Shown here in pieces: positions 1 through 8,345 of a stretch of 64,000 bases of DNA. The notes below the pieces were generated by a model that saw nothing but the letters and a program-made list of their open reading frames with translations, was not told the DNA's origin and ran no database searches. Position numbers and translations under genes: made by a program. Source of the DNA: an uncultured Clostridia bacterium. GTDB lineage: Bacteria > Bacillota > Clostridia > Oscillospirales > Ruminococcaceae. Location: positions 62,001 through 126,000 of the forward strand of contig CANQXS010000001.1 of the NCBI GenBank assembly GCA_947627875.1, written 5' to 3'. The number at the start of each line of letters is the position of its first letter. Position 1 is the first letter of the stretch.

Positions 1-161
1 CCGCCGACGGCGATATGGTCGACGGCGAAGGCGCGGGGCTCCCGCTCTGGGCTAAGATAGCCATTCCCTGCGGCGCGGCTCTTATAGTTATAATAATAGT
101 AGTGGTCGTGGTAAAGAAGGTCAAGGCGAAGAAGGAGCTCGACGAGGACGACGACGATTGA
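1..161 (+). CDS. C-terminal end of a membrane-anchored protein (5' truncated)
   Basis: The reading frame enters from the left edge (first full codon at 3) and stops with TGA at 159-161. The visible 52 residues contain one hydrophobic helix (from AKIAIPCGAA through a run of Ile and Val), then a basic stretch (KKVKAKKE) and a very acidic tail ending EDDDD. This is the pattern of a single C-terminal membrane anchor with a short cytoplasmic tail. It lies 39 bases before an ABC permease and is probably co-transcribed, so it may be a partner subunit of that transporter. The family cannot be recognised from this fragment. Confidence 0.6.
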   Translation, partial: ADGDMVDGEGAGLPLWAKIAIPCGAALIVIIIVVVVVKKVKAKKELDEDDDD

Positions 162-200
162 GCTTCGCCCGAGCGAGCATTTAACTGACGAGGTATATGT

Positions 201-1664
201 ATGAAAACAATAGATATTTTCAGCTTTGCCCTGACCAACTTCCTCCGCCGAAAGGCAAGAAGCGCCCTCACTGTTCTCGGAGTTATCATCGGCACCGCGG
301 CGGTAGTTATAATGCTGTCGATAGGTATCGGAATGAACAAGGGCTTCGAGGATCAGGTGAGCTCCTGGGGCGATCTTAAAACGATACGCGTTTACCCCTA
401 TACCGGTCAATTTAACGAAGAGACCGGCGAATACGAGATGCCCGACGAGACCGAGCCTCTCGACGATATAACCGTCCAGAGGTTCCGCGACGAGCTTGAG
501 CATGTCAAGGCGGTGTCTCCTACCGACTGGGGCTGGAGCTATATGGTAAAAGACAATAAAGAGAGGAACGACGCCGGAAGCATAAGCCTTCTCGACGCCT
601 CGGCTATGGCTGATATGGGCTACGAAGCCGTTTACGGAAGGCTCCTTGACGAGCGCGACGTCGGCACCACCAACTTCGTTATGGCTTATAACGTTCCGTT
701 CAACTTCTATAACGTAAGAACGGAAGACCCGAAGTATGGCGAATACGCCAAAGCCGACGAAGAATTTCCCTTCGACCCTTTAAGCGATAAGGTGAAGTAT
801 GCCTTTACCTGGTATTACGGCTATCTTCGTCAGGCGGTCGACACCACAAAGCCGCGAATCGTCCCCGAAGAAGCGAAGTGCGTAGGCGTTCTTGTTCAGA
901 ACGAGACCAATATAAAGAACTACGGCTATGATAACGACTGCGATATCTATATGGATATCAACGGCTACTACGCTATGCAGGAGCGCCTCCAAAAGAATCA
1001 GAACAAGTATTACGGCACCGAGAATGAAGTCGGCATATCCATAGGCGGCTCGTCCTATTACGTCAACGGTCAGCAGGTAAACTTTGCCGACGGCAGAGAA
1101 AATAAATACAACTCCGTTATAGTAATAGTCGACGACGTAGACCATGTAAGAGACGTCTCTAAAACGCTTATAGATATGGGCTTTGAGACGAGCAGCGCTA
1201 TGGACTCGCTCGACAGAATGCAGGAGCAGACCAAGTTCCTGCGCTCTATCCTCGGCGCGATAGGCGCTGTGGCGTTCTTCGTTGCGGCTATATCAATAGC
1301 CAACACGATGGTAATGTCGATCTACGAGCGCACCCGCGAGATAGGCATTATGAAGGTCATAGGCTGCAAGCTCAAGGATATAAGAGGAATGTTCCTCGTT
1401 GAGGCGGCTATAATAGGAATAGTCGGCGGAGCGCTGGGCGTTGCGTTCAGCTACGGGATATCGGCGCTCGTAAACAAGCTTGCCGCCGGCGGAGGAATGG
1501 AAGCCTTCGGAATTTACTCCTCCGATTCGGCGCTCTCGATAATCCCGCCCTGGCTCGACATTGCGGCGCTCGTCCTCGCAACTGCGGTCGGCGTTATATC
1601 GGGGCTCTATCCCGCTATAAGGGCGACAAGGCTCTCGGCTCTTGAAGCTATCAAGAACGAATAG
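201..1664 (+). CDS. ABC transporter permease, MacB/FtsX type
   Basis: The 487-residue product has the MacB-type permease layout: an N-terminal transmembrane helix (about 17-42, after NFLRRKARS), a large extracytoplasmic domain (about 45-340), and three C-terminal helices starting near GAIGAVAFFVAA and ending in GVISGLYPAIRATRLSALEAI. The TREIGIMKVIG segment after the second helix is typical of FtsX-like permeases. Such permeases work with a separate ATPase and often an adaptor in peptide or antibiotic export, but no ATPase gene is visible here, so it probably lies upstream of the window. The substrate is unknown. The ATG at 201 is preceded by a GACGAGG sequence. A hairpin terminator follows. 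Confidence 0.85.
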   Translation: MKTIDIFSFALTNFLRRKARSALTVLGVIIGTAAVVIMLSIGIGMNKGFEDQVSSWGDLKTIRVYPYTGQFNEETGEYEMPDETEPLDDITVQRFRDELEHVKAVSPTDWGWSYMVKDNKERNDAGSISLLDASAMADMGYEAVYGRLLDERDVGTTNFVMAYNVPFNFYNVRTEDPKYGEYAKADEEFPFDPLSDKVKYAFTWYYGYLRQAVDTTKPRIVPEEAKCVGVLVQNETNIKNYGYDNDCDIYMDINGYYAMQERLQKNQNKYYGTENEVGISIGGSSYYVNGQQVNFADGRENKYNSVIVIVDDVDHVRDVSKTLIDMGFETSSAMDSLDRMQEQTKFLRSILGAIGAVAFFVAAISIANTMVMSIYERTREIGIMKVIGCKLKDIRGMFLVEAAIIGIVGGALGVAFSYGISALVNKLAAGGGMEAFGIYSSDSALSIIPPWLDIAALVLATAVGVISGLYPAIRATRLSALEAIKNE

Positions 1665-1715
1665 AGCGGTTTAAACAGCTATCAGGGTTTTTCATTACTT
1701 TTTTCCTTTTCTTGA

Positions 1716-1750
1716 AAGCGCGGCTCCCTTTAAAAGGGGGCTGCGCTTTT
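1716..1750 (+). terminator. Rho-independent terminator after the ABC permease
   Basis: AAGCGCGGCTCCC and GGGGGCTGCGCTT can pair around a short AT-rich loop, and a T run follows. It separates the permease unit from the aromatic operon. Confidence 0.8.
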
Positions 1751-1959
1751 TATAGAAAAACAAATGCGCCCGCCGAATTTTCCCCGCAGCAAGGCGGCAA
1801 GCGCTTTGAAAAAGTCAAATCAATATGAGCATATACCTAACGAATCGCCTAAAAGCTCCTTACCGCCTGTCATAACGCCCACTCGGCGGCAAAAACGGTG
1901 TTGAAAACTATTGAAATAAACCATTTCGCCGATTTTGCCCGCCTTTTCAAAAAAACCTC

Positions 1960-1988
1960 TTGACTTTACGGCTTTAACGGCGTACAAT
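1960..1988 (+). promoter_or_regulatory. Sigma-A promoter of the aromatic amino acid operon
   Basis: The -35 TTGACT (1960-1965) and -10 TACAAT (1983-1988) are separated by exactly 17 bases. The predicted start near 1995 places the leader peptide and attenuator at the very 5' end of the transcript. The stretch 1751-1959 holds no gene that I can support. Confidence 0.75.
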
Positions 1989-2019
1989 ATAAAATAATAA
2001 ATATTTGGGGTACTATGCG

Positions 2020-2109
2020 ATGAAATCAAATAATTATTATTACTTTTACTATAAATCCCGAGCAGCCGAGAAGATATTTCTGTTTTTCTCCACTGCTTAT
2101 TCGCTTTGA
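2020..2109 (+). CDS. Aromatic-rich leader peptide of the shikimate/tyrosine operon (29 aa)
   Basis: A short ORF opens with ATG 9 bases after a GGGG ribosome-binding sequence (2007-2010) and ends at TGA 2107-2109. Codons 6-11 (2035-2052) read Tyr-Tyr-Tyr-Phe-Tyr-Tyr, and Phe or Tyr recur at codons 20, 22, 23 and 27: ten aromatic residues in 29. It lies between a promoter and a terminator hairpin, ahead of genes that make chorismate and tyrosine. This is the classic layout of a ribosome-mediated attenuation leader, in which stalling at Tyr/Phe codons reports low charged tRNA. The peptide itself probably has no function. The stop codon lies inside the loop of the terminator hairpin, which is unusual. 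Confidence 0.8.
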   Translation: MKSNNYYYFYYKSRAAEKIFLFFSTAYSL

Positions 2110-2132
2110 ATATTCGGGTGGAGTATTTTTTT
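2061..2132 (+). promoter_or_regulatory. Transcription attenuator: mutually exclusive antiterminator and terminator
   Basis: Two hairpins compete. The antiterminator pairs AGCAG (2061-2065) with CTGCT (2093-2097) and GAGAAGA (2068-2074) with TTTTCTC (2084-2090; one G-U pair), around a 2x2 internal loop. The terminator pairs CTCCAC (2088-2093) with GTGGAG (2118-2123) and TATTC (2098-2102) with GAATA (2108-2112), and is followed by TATTTTTTT (2124-2132). Bases 2088-2097 belong to both, so only one can form. A ribosome held at the Tyr run (2035-2052) would leave 2061-2074 free and favour antitermination. A ribosome that moves on would cover that arm and allow termination. Confidence 0.75.
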
Positions 2133-2149
2133 GAACGGAGCGGAGTATC

Positions 2150-3442
2150 ATGAACAAGCTTGACGGCGCAAGGGAAAAAATCAACCGAATAGATAAAGAG
2201 ATGGCAGAGCTTTGGACAAAGCGTATGGAGGCTGTCCGCGAGGTTTCGGAGTATAAGCGCGAAAACGGTCTTTCCGTTCTCGACAGCTCCCGAGAATCAG
2301 AGCTTTTGAGCCGCAACCTCGGCTATGTTCCCGAGGAGCTCAGGGGCTGCTATTCCGAATTCTTCGGCGGAACGCTCTCCTCATCAAAGAGGTATCAGCG
2401 CGAGCTCGAGGCGAAGCCCGACGGCACCCTGAGAATGGAGCTCGGCGACCGCAGCTACGATATCGTCATCAGGCGCGGCTCCCTTTCCGAAGCCGGAAAA
2501 TATATGAAGCTCGACCGCAAGGTCCTCGTCGTCACCGACGACGGCGTACCCGCGGTTTATGCAAAAACCGTCGCCGCTCAGTGCCTCGGCGCCGAGGTCG
2601 TCACCCTTCCTCAGGGGGAGAAAACCAAGTGCCTCGAGAGCTTCAGGCTGCTTTTAAAGGCGATGCTCGAGCGCGGCTTCACGAGAAAAGACTGCGTCGT
2701 CGCCGTCGGCGGGGGAGTTATAGGCGATCTCGCGGGCTTCGCTGCGTCGGCATATATGCGCGGCGTCGACTTCTACAATATCCCGACCACCACTCTTTCC
2801 CAGATAGATTCCTCGATAGGCGGAAAGGTCGCCATCGACCTCGACGGCTATAAAAACACCGTCGGAGCCTTCTGGCAGCCGAAGCTCGTTCTTATAGACC
2901 CCGACACCCTTTCCACCCTCGACCGCAGGCAGTATTCGAGCGGACTTGCCGAGGCGGTAAAGATGTGCCTCACAAGCGACGCGGAGCTGTTTGAAATTTT
3001 CGAGAGCGGCGAAATAGATTCTCGTCTCGACGAAATTATCCGCCGCTCGCTGATGATAAAAAAGCGCGTCGTCGAGCAGGACGAGCGCGAATCGGGGCTC
3101 AGAAAAATTCTCAATTTCGGTCATACGGTAGGTCACGGTATCGAGACCGCCGAAAACGGCAGGCTGATGCACGGCGAATGCGTCGCCCTCGGAATGCTCC
3201 CGATGTGCTCCGAAAGCCTGAGAGAGCGCCTCAGAGCGGTACTTAAAAGCCTCGGGCTTCCCACCGAGATAACCGCCCCAATCGAAAAAATCAAAGAAGC
3301 CATGCTCCACGACAAAAAGTCCGACGAAGGCGGCGTTACGGTCGTCAGGGTCGACGAAGCGGGGAGCTTCAGGCTTGAAAAAATCGCTTTTAATAAGCTG
3401 TTTCGGCAGCTTGAAGAATATCTGACGGAGGTTCGGAAATGA
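2150..3442 (+). CDS. aroB: Chorismate mutase-3-dehydroquinate synthase fusion
   Basis: The 430-residue protein joins two enzymes. Residues 1 to about 85 form an AroQ-class chorismate mutase, with conserved Arg and Lys positions in AREKINRID, TKRMEAV and YKRENG, then DSSRESELL and a final SSSKRYQ; this activity converts chorismate to prephenate. Residues of about 90-430 form a full-length AroB, which cyclises DAHP to 3-dehydroquinate: it has the NAD-binding GGGVIGDLAGF segment and metal-ligand regions GLAEAVKM, HTVGHGIE and HGECVALG. It is the first gene of the operon, preceded by GGAGCGGAG. The fusion joins step 2 of the shikimate pathway to the first step after chorismate. ATGA overlaps aroC. 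Confidence 0.93.
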   Translation: MNKLDGAREKINRIDKEMAELWTKRMEAVREVSEYKRENGLSVLDSSRESELLSRNLGYVPEELRGCYSEFFGGTLSSSKRYQRELEAKPDGTLRMELGDRSYDIVIRRGSLSEAGKYMKLDRKVLVVTDDGVPAVYAKTVAAQCLGAEVVTLPQGEKTKCLESFRLLLKAMLERGFTRKDCVVAVGGGVIGDLAGFAASAYMRGVDFYNIPTTTLSQIDSSIGGKVAIDLDGYKNTVGAFWQPKLVLIDPDTLSTLDRRQYSSGLAEAVKMCLTSDAELFEIFESGEIDSRLDEIIRRSLMIKKRVVEQDERESGLRKILNFGHTVGHGIETAENGRLMHGECVALGMLPMCSESLRERLRAVLKSLGLPTEITAPIEKIKEAMLHDKKSDEGGVTVVRVDEAGSFRLEKIAFNKLFRQLEEYLTEVRK

Positions 3443-4542
3443 AAAACACATTTGGCACAGGCATCGGCATTACGATTTTTGGCGAGAGCCACGGTCCCGC
3501 AATAGGCGCGGTACTCGACGGAATGGCTCCCGGGATCCCCGTCGACAGGGATTATATCGCCGCGCAGCTCAAAAAAAGGCGTCCGGTAGGAAAAATATCC
3601 ACCGCAAGGGTCGAAAAAGACGATTTTGAGATCGTCTCGGGCGTGTTCAACGGCAAGACCACCGGCACCCCGATAACCGTAATCATCCCGAATAAAGACG
3701 TCAAGAGCGGCGACTATTCCGAAATAAGCCGCCTTGCAAGACCTGGTCATGCCGACTACACCGCTCAGCTCAAATACCACGGCTTCCAGGATTACCGCGG
3801 CGGCGGGCATTTCAGTGGCAGGGTAACGGCTGCGATAGTTGCGGCGGGAGCTATAGCCGCTACGGCTCTAAAAGCCAAGGGAATAAAGATAGGGACCCAC
3901 ATCAAGTCCTGCGCCGGTATCGACGACCGCGAATTTTCCGACGCCGAGGCGGATATCGACCGCCTCAACGCCCTGAACTTTGCCGTTCTCGACGGCGAGA
4001 TAGCTCAGGCTATGATTAACGAGATCGAGGCTGCCGCAAAAGACGGCGACAGCGTAGGCGGAGTGCTCGAAACTGCGGTCTGCGGATTCCCCGCGGGGGT
4101 GGGCGAGCCCTTCTTCGACAGCGTCGAGAGCGTTATCTCCCACGCTATGTTCTCGATCCCCGCGGTAAAGGGCGTCCAGTTCGGCGACGGCTTTGCGCTC
4201 GCCAATATGCGCGGGAGCATCGCCAACGACCCTATCCAGGCTGTAAACGGCAGGGTCACTACCTGCACTAACCGCGCCGGAGGCGTGAACGGCGGCATCA
4301 CCAACGGAATGCCTATCGTTTTCAGCTGCGCCGTAAAGCCCACGCCCTCTATCTATAAGACCCAGAACACCGTCGATTACATCAGCCTCGGCAACGCCGA
4401 GCTTTCGCTCAAGGGTCGCCACGACCCCGCGATAATCCACCGCGCGCGCGTCGTCGTCGACAGCTTAACGGCTATCGTCCTCTGCGATATGCTCGCCCAG
4501 CGCTTCGGCGTCGATTACCTTATGCCCGGCGATTCAAAATAA
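3439..4542 (+). CDS. aroC: Chorismate synthase
   Basis: AroC removes phosphate from 5-enolpyruvylshikimate-3-phosphate to give chorismate, using reduced FMN. The 367 residues match the family length. Family signatures are visible: GESHGPAIG near the N-terminus, RPGHADYT, the GRVTAA segment, and RHDPAIIHRARVVVDS near the C-terminus. Its ATG overlaps the stop of the CM-AroB gene by four bases, which implies translational coupling. It is the second gene of the operon; the next gene starts 17 bases downstream. Confidence 0.97.
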   Translation: MKNTFGTGIGITIFGESHGPAIGAVLDGMAPGIPVDRDYIAAQLKKRRPVGKISTARVEKDDFEIVSGVFNGKTTGTPITVIIPNKDVKSGDYSEISRLARPGHADYTAQLKYHGFQDYRGGGHFSGRVTAAIVAAGAIAATALKAKGIKIGTHIKSCAGIDDREFSDAEADIDRLNALNFAVLDGEIAQAMINEIEAAAKDGDSVGGVLETAVCGFPAGVGEPFFDSVESVISHAMFSIPAVKGVQFGDGFALANMRGSIANDPIQAVNGRVTTCTNRAGGVNGGITNGMPIVFSCAVKPTPSIYKTQNTVDYISLGNAELSLKGRHDPAIIHRARVVVDSLTAIVLCDMLAQRFGVDYLMPGDSK

Positions 4543-4559
4543 CTATCGGAGGCGGAATT

Positions 4560-5798
4560 ATGGACTACGGCTGTATCGCCCGCAAGCTGGGGCACAGCTT
4601 TTCCGCGGAAATACATAAGCTCATCGGCGATTACGACTACCGCCTTCGCGAGGTCCCCGATGAGGAGCTCGCAGGCTTTATGCTCCGCCGCGATTTCAAG
4701 GGCATAAACGTCACCATTCCCTATAAAAAAGACGTCATTCCCTACCTCGACGGCATAAGCGACACCGCCCGCGCGATAGGCTCGGTCAACACGGTCGTCA
4801 ACCGCGGCGGAAAGCTCTTCGGCTACAACACCGACTTTGCCGGAATGAAGGCTCTTATCGCCCACGCCGGCATCTCTCCCGCCGGAAAGACGGTTCTCGT
4901 TCTCGGAACCGGCGGCACCTCGGCTACCGCTCAGGCAGTGGCTAAAAGCCTCGGCGCAAAAAAGGTCGTCGCCGTTTCGCGCAGACCCGCCACGGGAGTC
5001 ATAACCTATGAGCAGGCTGCGGCAGAGTATTGCAACGCCGAAATTATCATCAACACCACCCCGGTCGGAATGTTCCCCGAAAACTACGCCTCGCCGATCG
5101 ATTTGACGAAGTTCCCGAAGCTCGAGGGTCTTGCCGACGCCGTTTTCAATCCGCTTCGCACCGAGCTCGTGCTGAGCGCCCGAAAGCTCGGCATAAAAGT
5201 CGAAGGCGGGCTTTATATGCTCGTCGCTCAGGCGGTCTACGCCTCCGAAATCTTCAGAGACGTCGAAATACCGAAGTCCGAGATCGACCGCATTTACGCC
5301 GAGCTGCTGAAGCAGAAGGAGAACATCGCGCTCGTCGGAATGCCCGCGAGCGGAAAATCGACCTTGGGCAGGCTCGCCGCAGAGCGCCTCGGCAGGGAGT
5401 TTACAGACACCGATTCCGAAATAGTCGCCCGCGCGGGTATGGAGATACCCGAAATTTTTCGCACAAAGGGCGAAAAGGGCTTCCGCGACATCGAATCCGA
5501 GGTCTTAAAAGACGTCGTCCGCCGCAGCGGAATAGTCGTAGCAACGGGCGGAGGGGCAATCCTCAGGGAGGAGAACGTAAACGCCCTTCGGCAGAACTGT
5601 AAAGTATTCTTCCTTGACAGAGACCCCGACTGGCTCACGCCCACTTCAGACCGCCCGACTGCTTCGGACAGAGAGGCTATCCGCCGCCGCTACGCCGAGC
5701 GCTACGAAAAATATTGCGCCGCCGCCGACGCGGTGATAAAACCCGTTCAGGACAAGGCTGAAAACGCCGAAATCATCATCAGGGAGTTCTTAAAATGA
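4560..5798 (+). CDS. aroE: Shikimate dehydrogenase-shikimate kinase fusion
   Basis: The 412-residue product fuses two consecutive pathway enzymes. Residues 1 to about 250 are AroE, which reduces 3-dehydroshikimate to shikimate with NADPH: GHSFSAEIHK, NVTIPYKKDV and the nucleotide-binding VLGTGGTSATAQAV. Residues of about 255-412 are AroK, which phosphorylates shikimate with ATP: P-loop GMPASGKST at 260-268, DTDSEIVARAG, EVLKDV and ATGGGAI. Both halves appear complete and the linker is only a few residues. It starts with ATG after a GGAGG sequence and overlaps aroQ by four bases. The order of domains follows the order of the reactions. Confidence 0.94.
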   Translation: MDYGCIARKLGHSFSAEIHKLIGDYDYRLREVPDEELAGFMLRRDFKGINVTIPYKKDVIPYLDGISDTARAIGSVNTVVNRGGKLFGYNTDFAGMKALIAHAGISPAGKTVLVLGTGGTSATAQAVAKSLGAKKVVAVSRRPATGVITYEQAAAEYCNAEIIINTTPVGMFPENYASPIDLTKFPKLEGLADAVFNPLRTELVLSARKLGIKVEGGLYMLVAQAVYASEIFRDVEIPKSEIDRIYAELLKQKENIALVGMPASGKSTLGRLAAERLGREFTDTDSEIVARAGMEIPEIFRTKGEKGFRDIESEVLKDVVRRSGIVVATGGGAILREENVNALRQNCKVFFLDRDPDWLTPTSDRPTASDREAIRRRYAERYEKYCAAADAVIKPVQDKAENAEIIIREFLK

Positions 5799-6232
5799 AA
5801 ATTCTGGTAATTAACGGACCGAATCTCAATATGCTCGGTATCCGCGAGCCCGACATCTACGGCAGGGAGACCTACAAGAGCCTCCTCGAAAAGATAGAAA
5901 GCTACTGTAAAGCTAAATCGCTTGACGTCGAATTTTTCCAGAGCAACCACGAGGGCTCGCTTGTCGACTGCATTCAGGAAGCCTACGGCAGGATTGACGG
6001 CATAGTAATCAACCCCGGGGCTTATACCCATACGAGCGTCGCGATTTTAGACGCGCTCAAGGCGGTGTCGATCCCCGCGGTCGAGGTCCATATCTCCGAG
6101 GTCGATAAGAGAGAGGAATTCCGTCAGGTCAGCTACGTCAGAGCCGCCTGTATAGCCACTGTAGCGGGTCACGGGACCGACGGCTATCTTGAGGCGATAG
6201 ACATTCTTGCCGAAAACGGGGCGAAAAAATGA
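5795..6232 (+). CDS. aroQ: Type II 3-dehydroquinate dehydratase
   Basis: The enzyme dehydrates 3-dehydroquinate to 3-dehydroshikimate, the step between the AroB and AroE domains encoded upstream. The 145-residue length and motifs fit the type II, dodecameric class: INGPNLNMLGIRE at the N-terminus, FFQSNHEGSLVD, VINPGAYTHTSVA and VEVHISE. The catalytic Tyr and His regions are present. It overlaps both neighbours by four bases (ATGA type), so translation is probably coupled through this part of the operon. Confidence 0.97.
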   Translation: MKILVINGPNLNMLGIREPDIYGRETYKSLLEKIESYCKAKSLDVEFFQSNHEGSLVDCIQEAYGRIDGIVINPGAYTHTSVAILDALKAVSIPAVEVHISEVDKREEFRQVSYVRAACIATVAGHGTDGYLEAIDILAENGAKK

Positions 6233-7440
6233 CGGTAAAATTTGAAAAATCGGTCCTTTCGGGCGAGGTCTCAGCGCCGCCCTCAAAGAGCGTTGCGCAT
6301 CGGCTCCTTATCCTTGCCGCGCTGACCGGCGGCAGGTGTAAAGTAGATAACCTTGACTACTCCGAGGACGTCCTCGCGATGCTCGACTGCCTTAAAGCTC
6401 TCGGAGCGTCCGTCAAAACCGACGGCAGCTCCGCCGAAATTGACGGCTCGGGCTTTCTTAGCGACCCCGCCTCCGACCTATACTGCCGCGAGAGCGGCAA
6501 CACCCTGCGGTTTATGATACCCCTCTGCCTCACTGCCGGCAGAAGGATAACTCTTCACGGCTCCGAGCGGCTTATGGAGCGCCCGCAGTCGGTCTACGAG
6601 GACCTCTGCCGCGAAAACGGCTTCCTCTACGAAAAGGGGAGCGGCTGCGTTTCGGTTTGCGGAAGGCTTTCCGCGCCCGAGTACAAAATGAGCGGCTCAA
6701 TTTCGAGCCAGTTTATAACCGGTATGATATTCGCGCTCCTCAGCCTCGAAGGCGAGCGTAAGATTCGCGTCTCCGAGCCTTTTGAGAGCCGCTCTTATGT
6801 CGAACTGACCGCCGCGGCCGTCGGTGAATTCGGCGGCAAAATCACGATTGAGCCCTCCGGCTCCGAAACGGTCATAACCGTCGCCGGAAAGAGCCTTTCC
6901 CCGCAAAATGTCTCGGTCGAAGGGGACTACTCCAACGCCGCCTTTTTGGAGGCCTTCAACTGCGTCGGAGGGTCTGTAAAGGTCAACGGCTTGTCGAGCC
7001 GCAGCGTTCAGGGCGACCGCGTCTACAGGGAATATTTCCCGAAGCTCGTCTCGGGCTGCCCGACTCTTGACATCGCCGACTGCCCCGACCTCGGACCTAT
7101 ACTTATGGCTCTCGGAGCCCTTCTCAACGGCTGCACCCTGACGGGTACCCGCCGCCTCGCTATGAAGGAAAGCGACCGCGGAAATGCTATGAGCGAGGAG
7201 CTGAAAAAATTCGGGCTCGGTATTCTTCTCGGCAAGAACGAAATAACCGTCCCGAAGCGGGCTCTTTCCCGCCCGTCGGTGCCGCTTGGCGGGCATAACG
7301 ACCACCGTATAGTTATGGCGCTGTCGGTCATGTGTTGCGTTCTCGGCGGAGAGATAGAGGGCGCCGAAGCCGTCCGCAAGACCTATCCGCGCTTTTTTGA
7401 AGACATAAAATCGCTCGGCGCAAAAGTCGGGCTTATATAG
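6229..7440 (+). CDS. aroA: 3-phosphoshikimate 1-carboxyvinyltransferase (EPSP synthase)
   Basis: EPSP synthase adds the enolpyruvyl group of PEP to shikimate-3-phosphate. Signatures are PPSKSVAHRLLILAA, GNTLRFMIPL, SGSISSQFITG, KESDRGNAM and GGHNDHRIVMAL. At 403 residues it is slightly shorter than the common 420-430, mainly through compact loops, and no essential segment is seen to be missing. It starts in the aroQ stop region (ATGA) and ends 15 bases before tyrA. It is part of the attenuator-controlled aromatic operon. Confidence 0.96.
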   Translation: MTVKFEKSVLSGEVSAPPSKSVAHRLLILAALTGGRCKVDNLDYSEDVLAMLDCLKALGASVKTDGSSAEIDGSGFLSDPASDLYCRESGNTLRFMIPLCLTAGRRITLHGSERLMERPQSVYEDLCRENGFLYEKGSGCVSVCGRLSAPEYKMSGSISSQFITGMIFALLSLEGERKIRVSEPFESRSYVELTAAAVGEFGGKITIEPSGSETVITVAGKSLSPQNVSVEGDYSNAAFLEAFNCVGGSVKVNGLSSRSVQGDRVYREYFPKLVSGCPTLDIADCPDLGPILMALGALLNGCTLTGTRRLAMKESDRGNAMSEELKKFGLGILLGKNEITVPKRALSRPSVPLGGHNDHRIVMALSVMCCVLGGEIEGAEAVRKTYPRFFEDIKSLGAKVGLI

Positions 7441-7455
7441 AAAAGGAAGCAAAAA

Positions 7456-8310
7456 ATGATAATCGACGTTAAAAAGAACATTCTCATTGTCGGTCTCGGG
7501 CTCATCGGAGGCAGCTACGCCGAGGCTCTCAAGCGCTACGGGTTCCGCGTTACTGCGATAACCCGCTCTCGGAAGACCATCGACTACGCTCTCGATAAGG
7601 GGCTTATCGACGAAGGCACGGCAGAGGTCGACCCGAGGCTCGTCTCCGAGGCGGATATAGTTGTTTTCGCCCTCTATCCCCACGTCTTTATCGAGTGGAT
7701 AGAAAATAACCAGCAGCTATTCAAGCCCGGGGCGCTTATAACCGACGTCACCGGCGTAAAAGGCTCGGTCGTATATAAGGTCCAGGAGATTTTAAGACCC
7801 GACTGCGAGTTCATCGCCGCTCACCCGATGGCTGGGCGCGAGGTCTACGGCGTTGAAAACGCCACCTCGCGTATATTCAACGGCGCGAATTACATCGTCA
7901 CCCCGACCGCAAGGAACACCCCCGAGGCGATAGAGACCTGCCGCGAGCTCGGGCTCCTGCTCGGATTCGCAAACGTCTGCGAGCTCAGCCCCGAGGAGCA
8001 CGACGAGATGATAGGCTTCGTCTCCCAGCTGACCCACTGCATCGCCGTCAGCCTTATGACCTGCAACGACGCCGAGAATATCGAGCAGTTCACCGGCGAC
8101 TCCTTCCGCGACCTCACGAGGATAGCCAAGATAAACGACCTTATGTGGAGCGAGCTGTTTATGTCCAACAAAAAAGCGCTCCTCGACCAGATGGACCTCT
8201 TCCTTAAGCAGTTCTGCCGGCTCCGCGATATGATAGAGACCGGCGACGTCGACGGTATGAGGGAAATGATGAAGTATTCGAGCGCCCGCAGGGCTAAATT
8301 CGACAAATAG
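7456..8310 (+). CDS. tyrA: Prephenate dehydrogenase
   Basis: This NAD(P)-dependent enzyme oxidatively decarboxylates prephenate to 4-hydroxyphenylpyruvate, the committed step to tyrosine. The Rossmann motif ILIVGLGLIGGSYAEAL opens the protein, followed by ITDVTGVKGS and AAHPMAGRE. At 284 residues it has no C-terminal ACT domain, so direct allosteric feedback by tyrosine through such a domain is not expected. Control would then rest on the Tyr-rich leader upstream (inference). The start ATG follows AAAAGGAAG at good distance. Confidence 0.93.
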   Translation: MIIDVKKNILIVGLGLIGGSYAEALKRYGFRVTAITRSRKTIDYALDKGLIDEGTAEVDPRLVSEADIVVFALYPHVFIEWIENNQQLFKPGALITDVTGVKGSVVYKVQEILRPDCEFIAAHPMAGREVYGVENATSRIFNGANYIVTPTARNTPEAIETCRELGLLLGFANVCELSPEEHDEMIGFVSQLTHCIAVSLMTCNDAENIEQFTGDSFRDLTRIAKINDLMWSELFMSNKKALLDQMDLFLKQFCRLRDMIETGDVDGMREMMKYSSARRAKFDK

Positions 8311-8345
8311 CCTCAGGCTTTCTTTGAAAGGATTGATTTTTATAT

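Noticed and set aside
1820-2029. Minus-strand 69-codon ORF before the aro operon
   Set aside because: It overlaps the promoter and leader peptide, has no ribosome-binding site and does not look like a protein family.
2654-3810. Long minus-strand ORFs inside aroB and aroC, and comparable antisense ORFs in carB, polC, tsf and others
   Set aside because: They are antisense shadows of well-supported + strand genes, caused by high GC at third positions.
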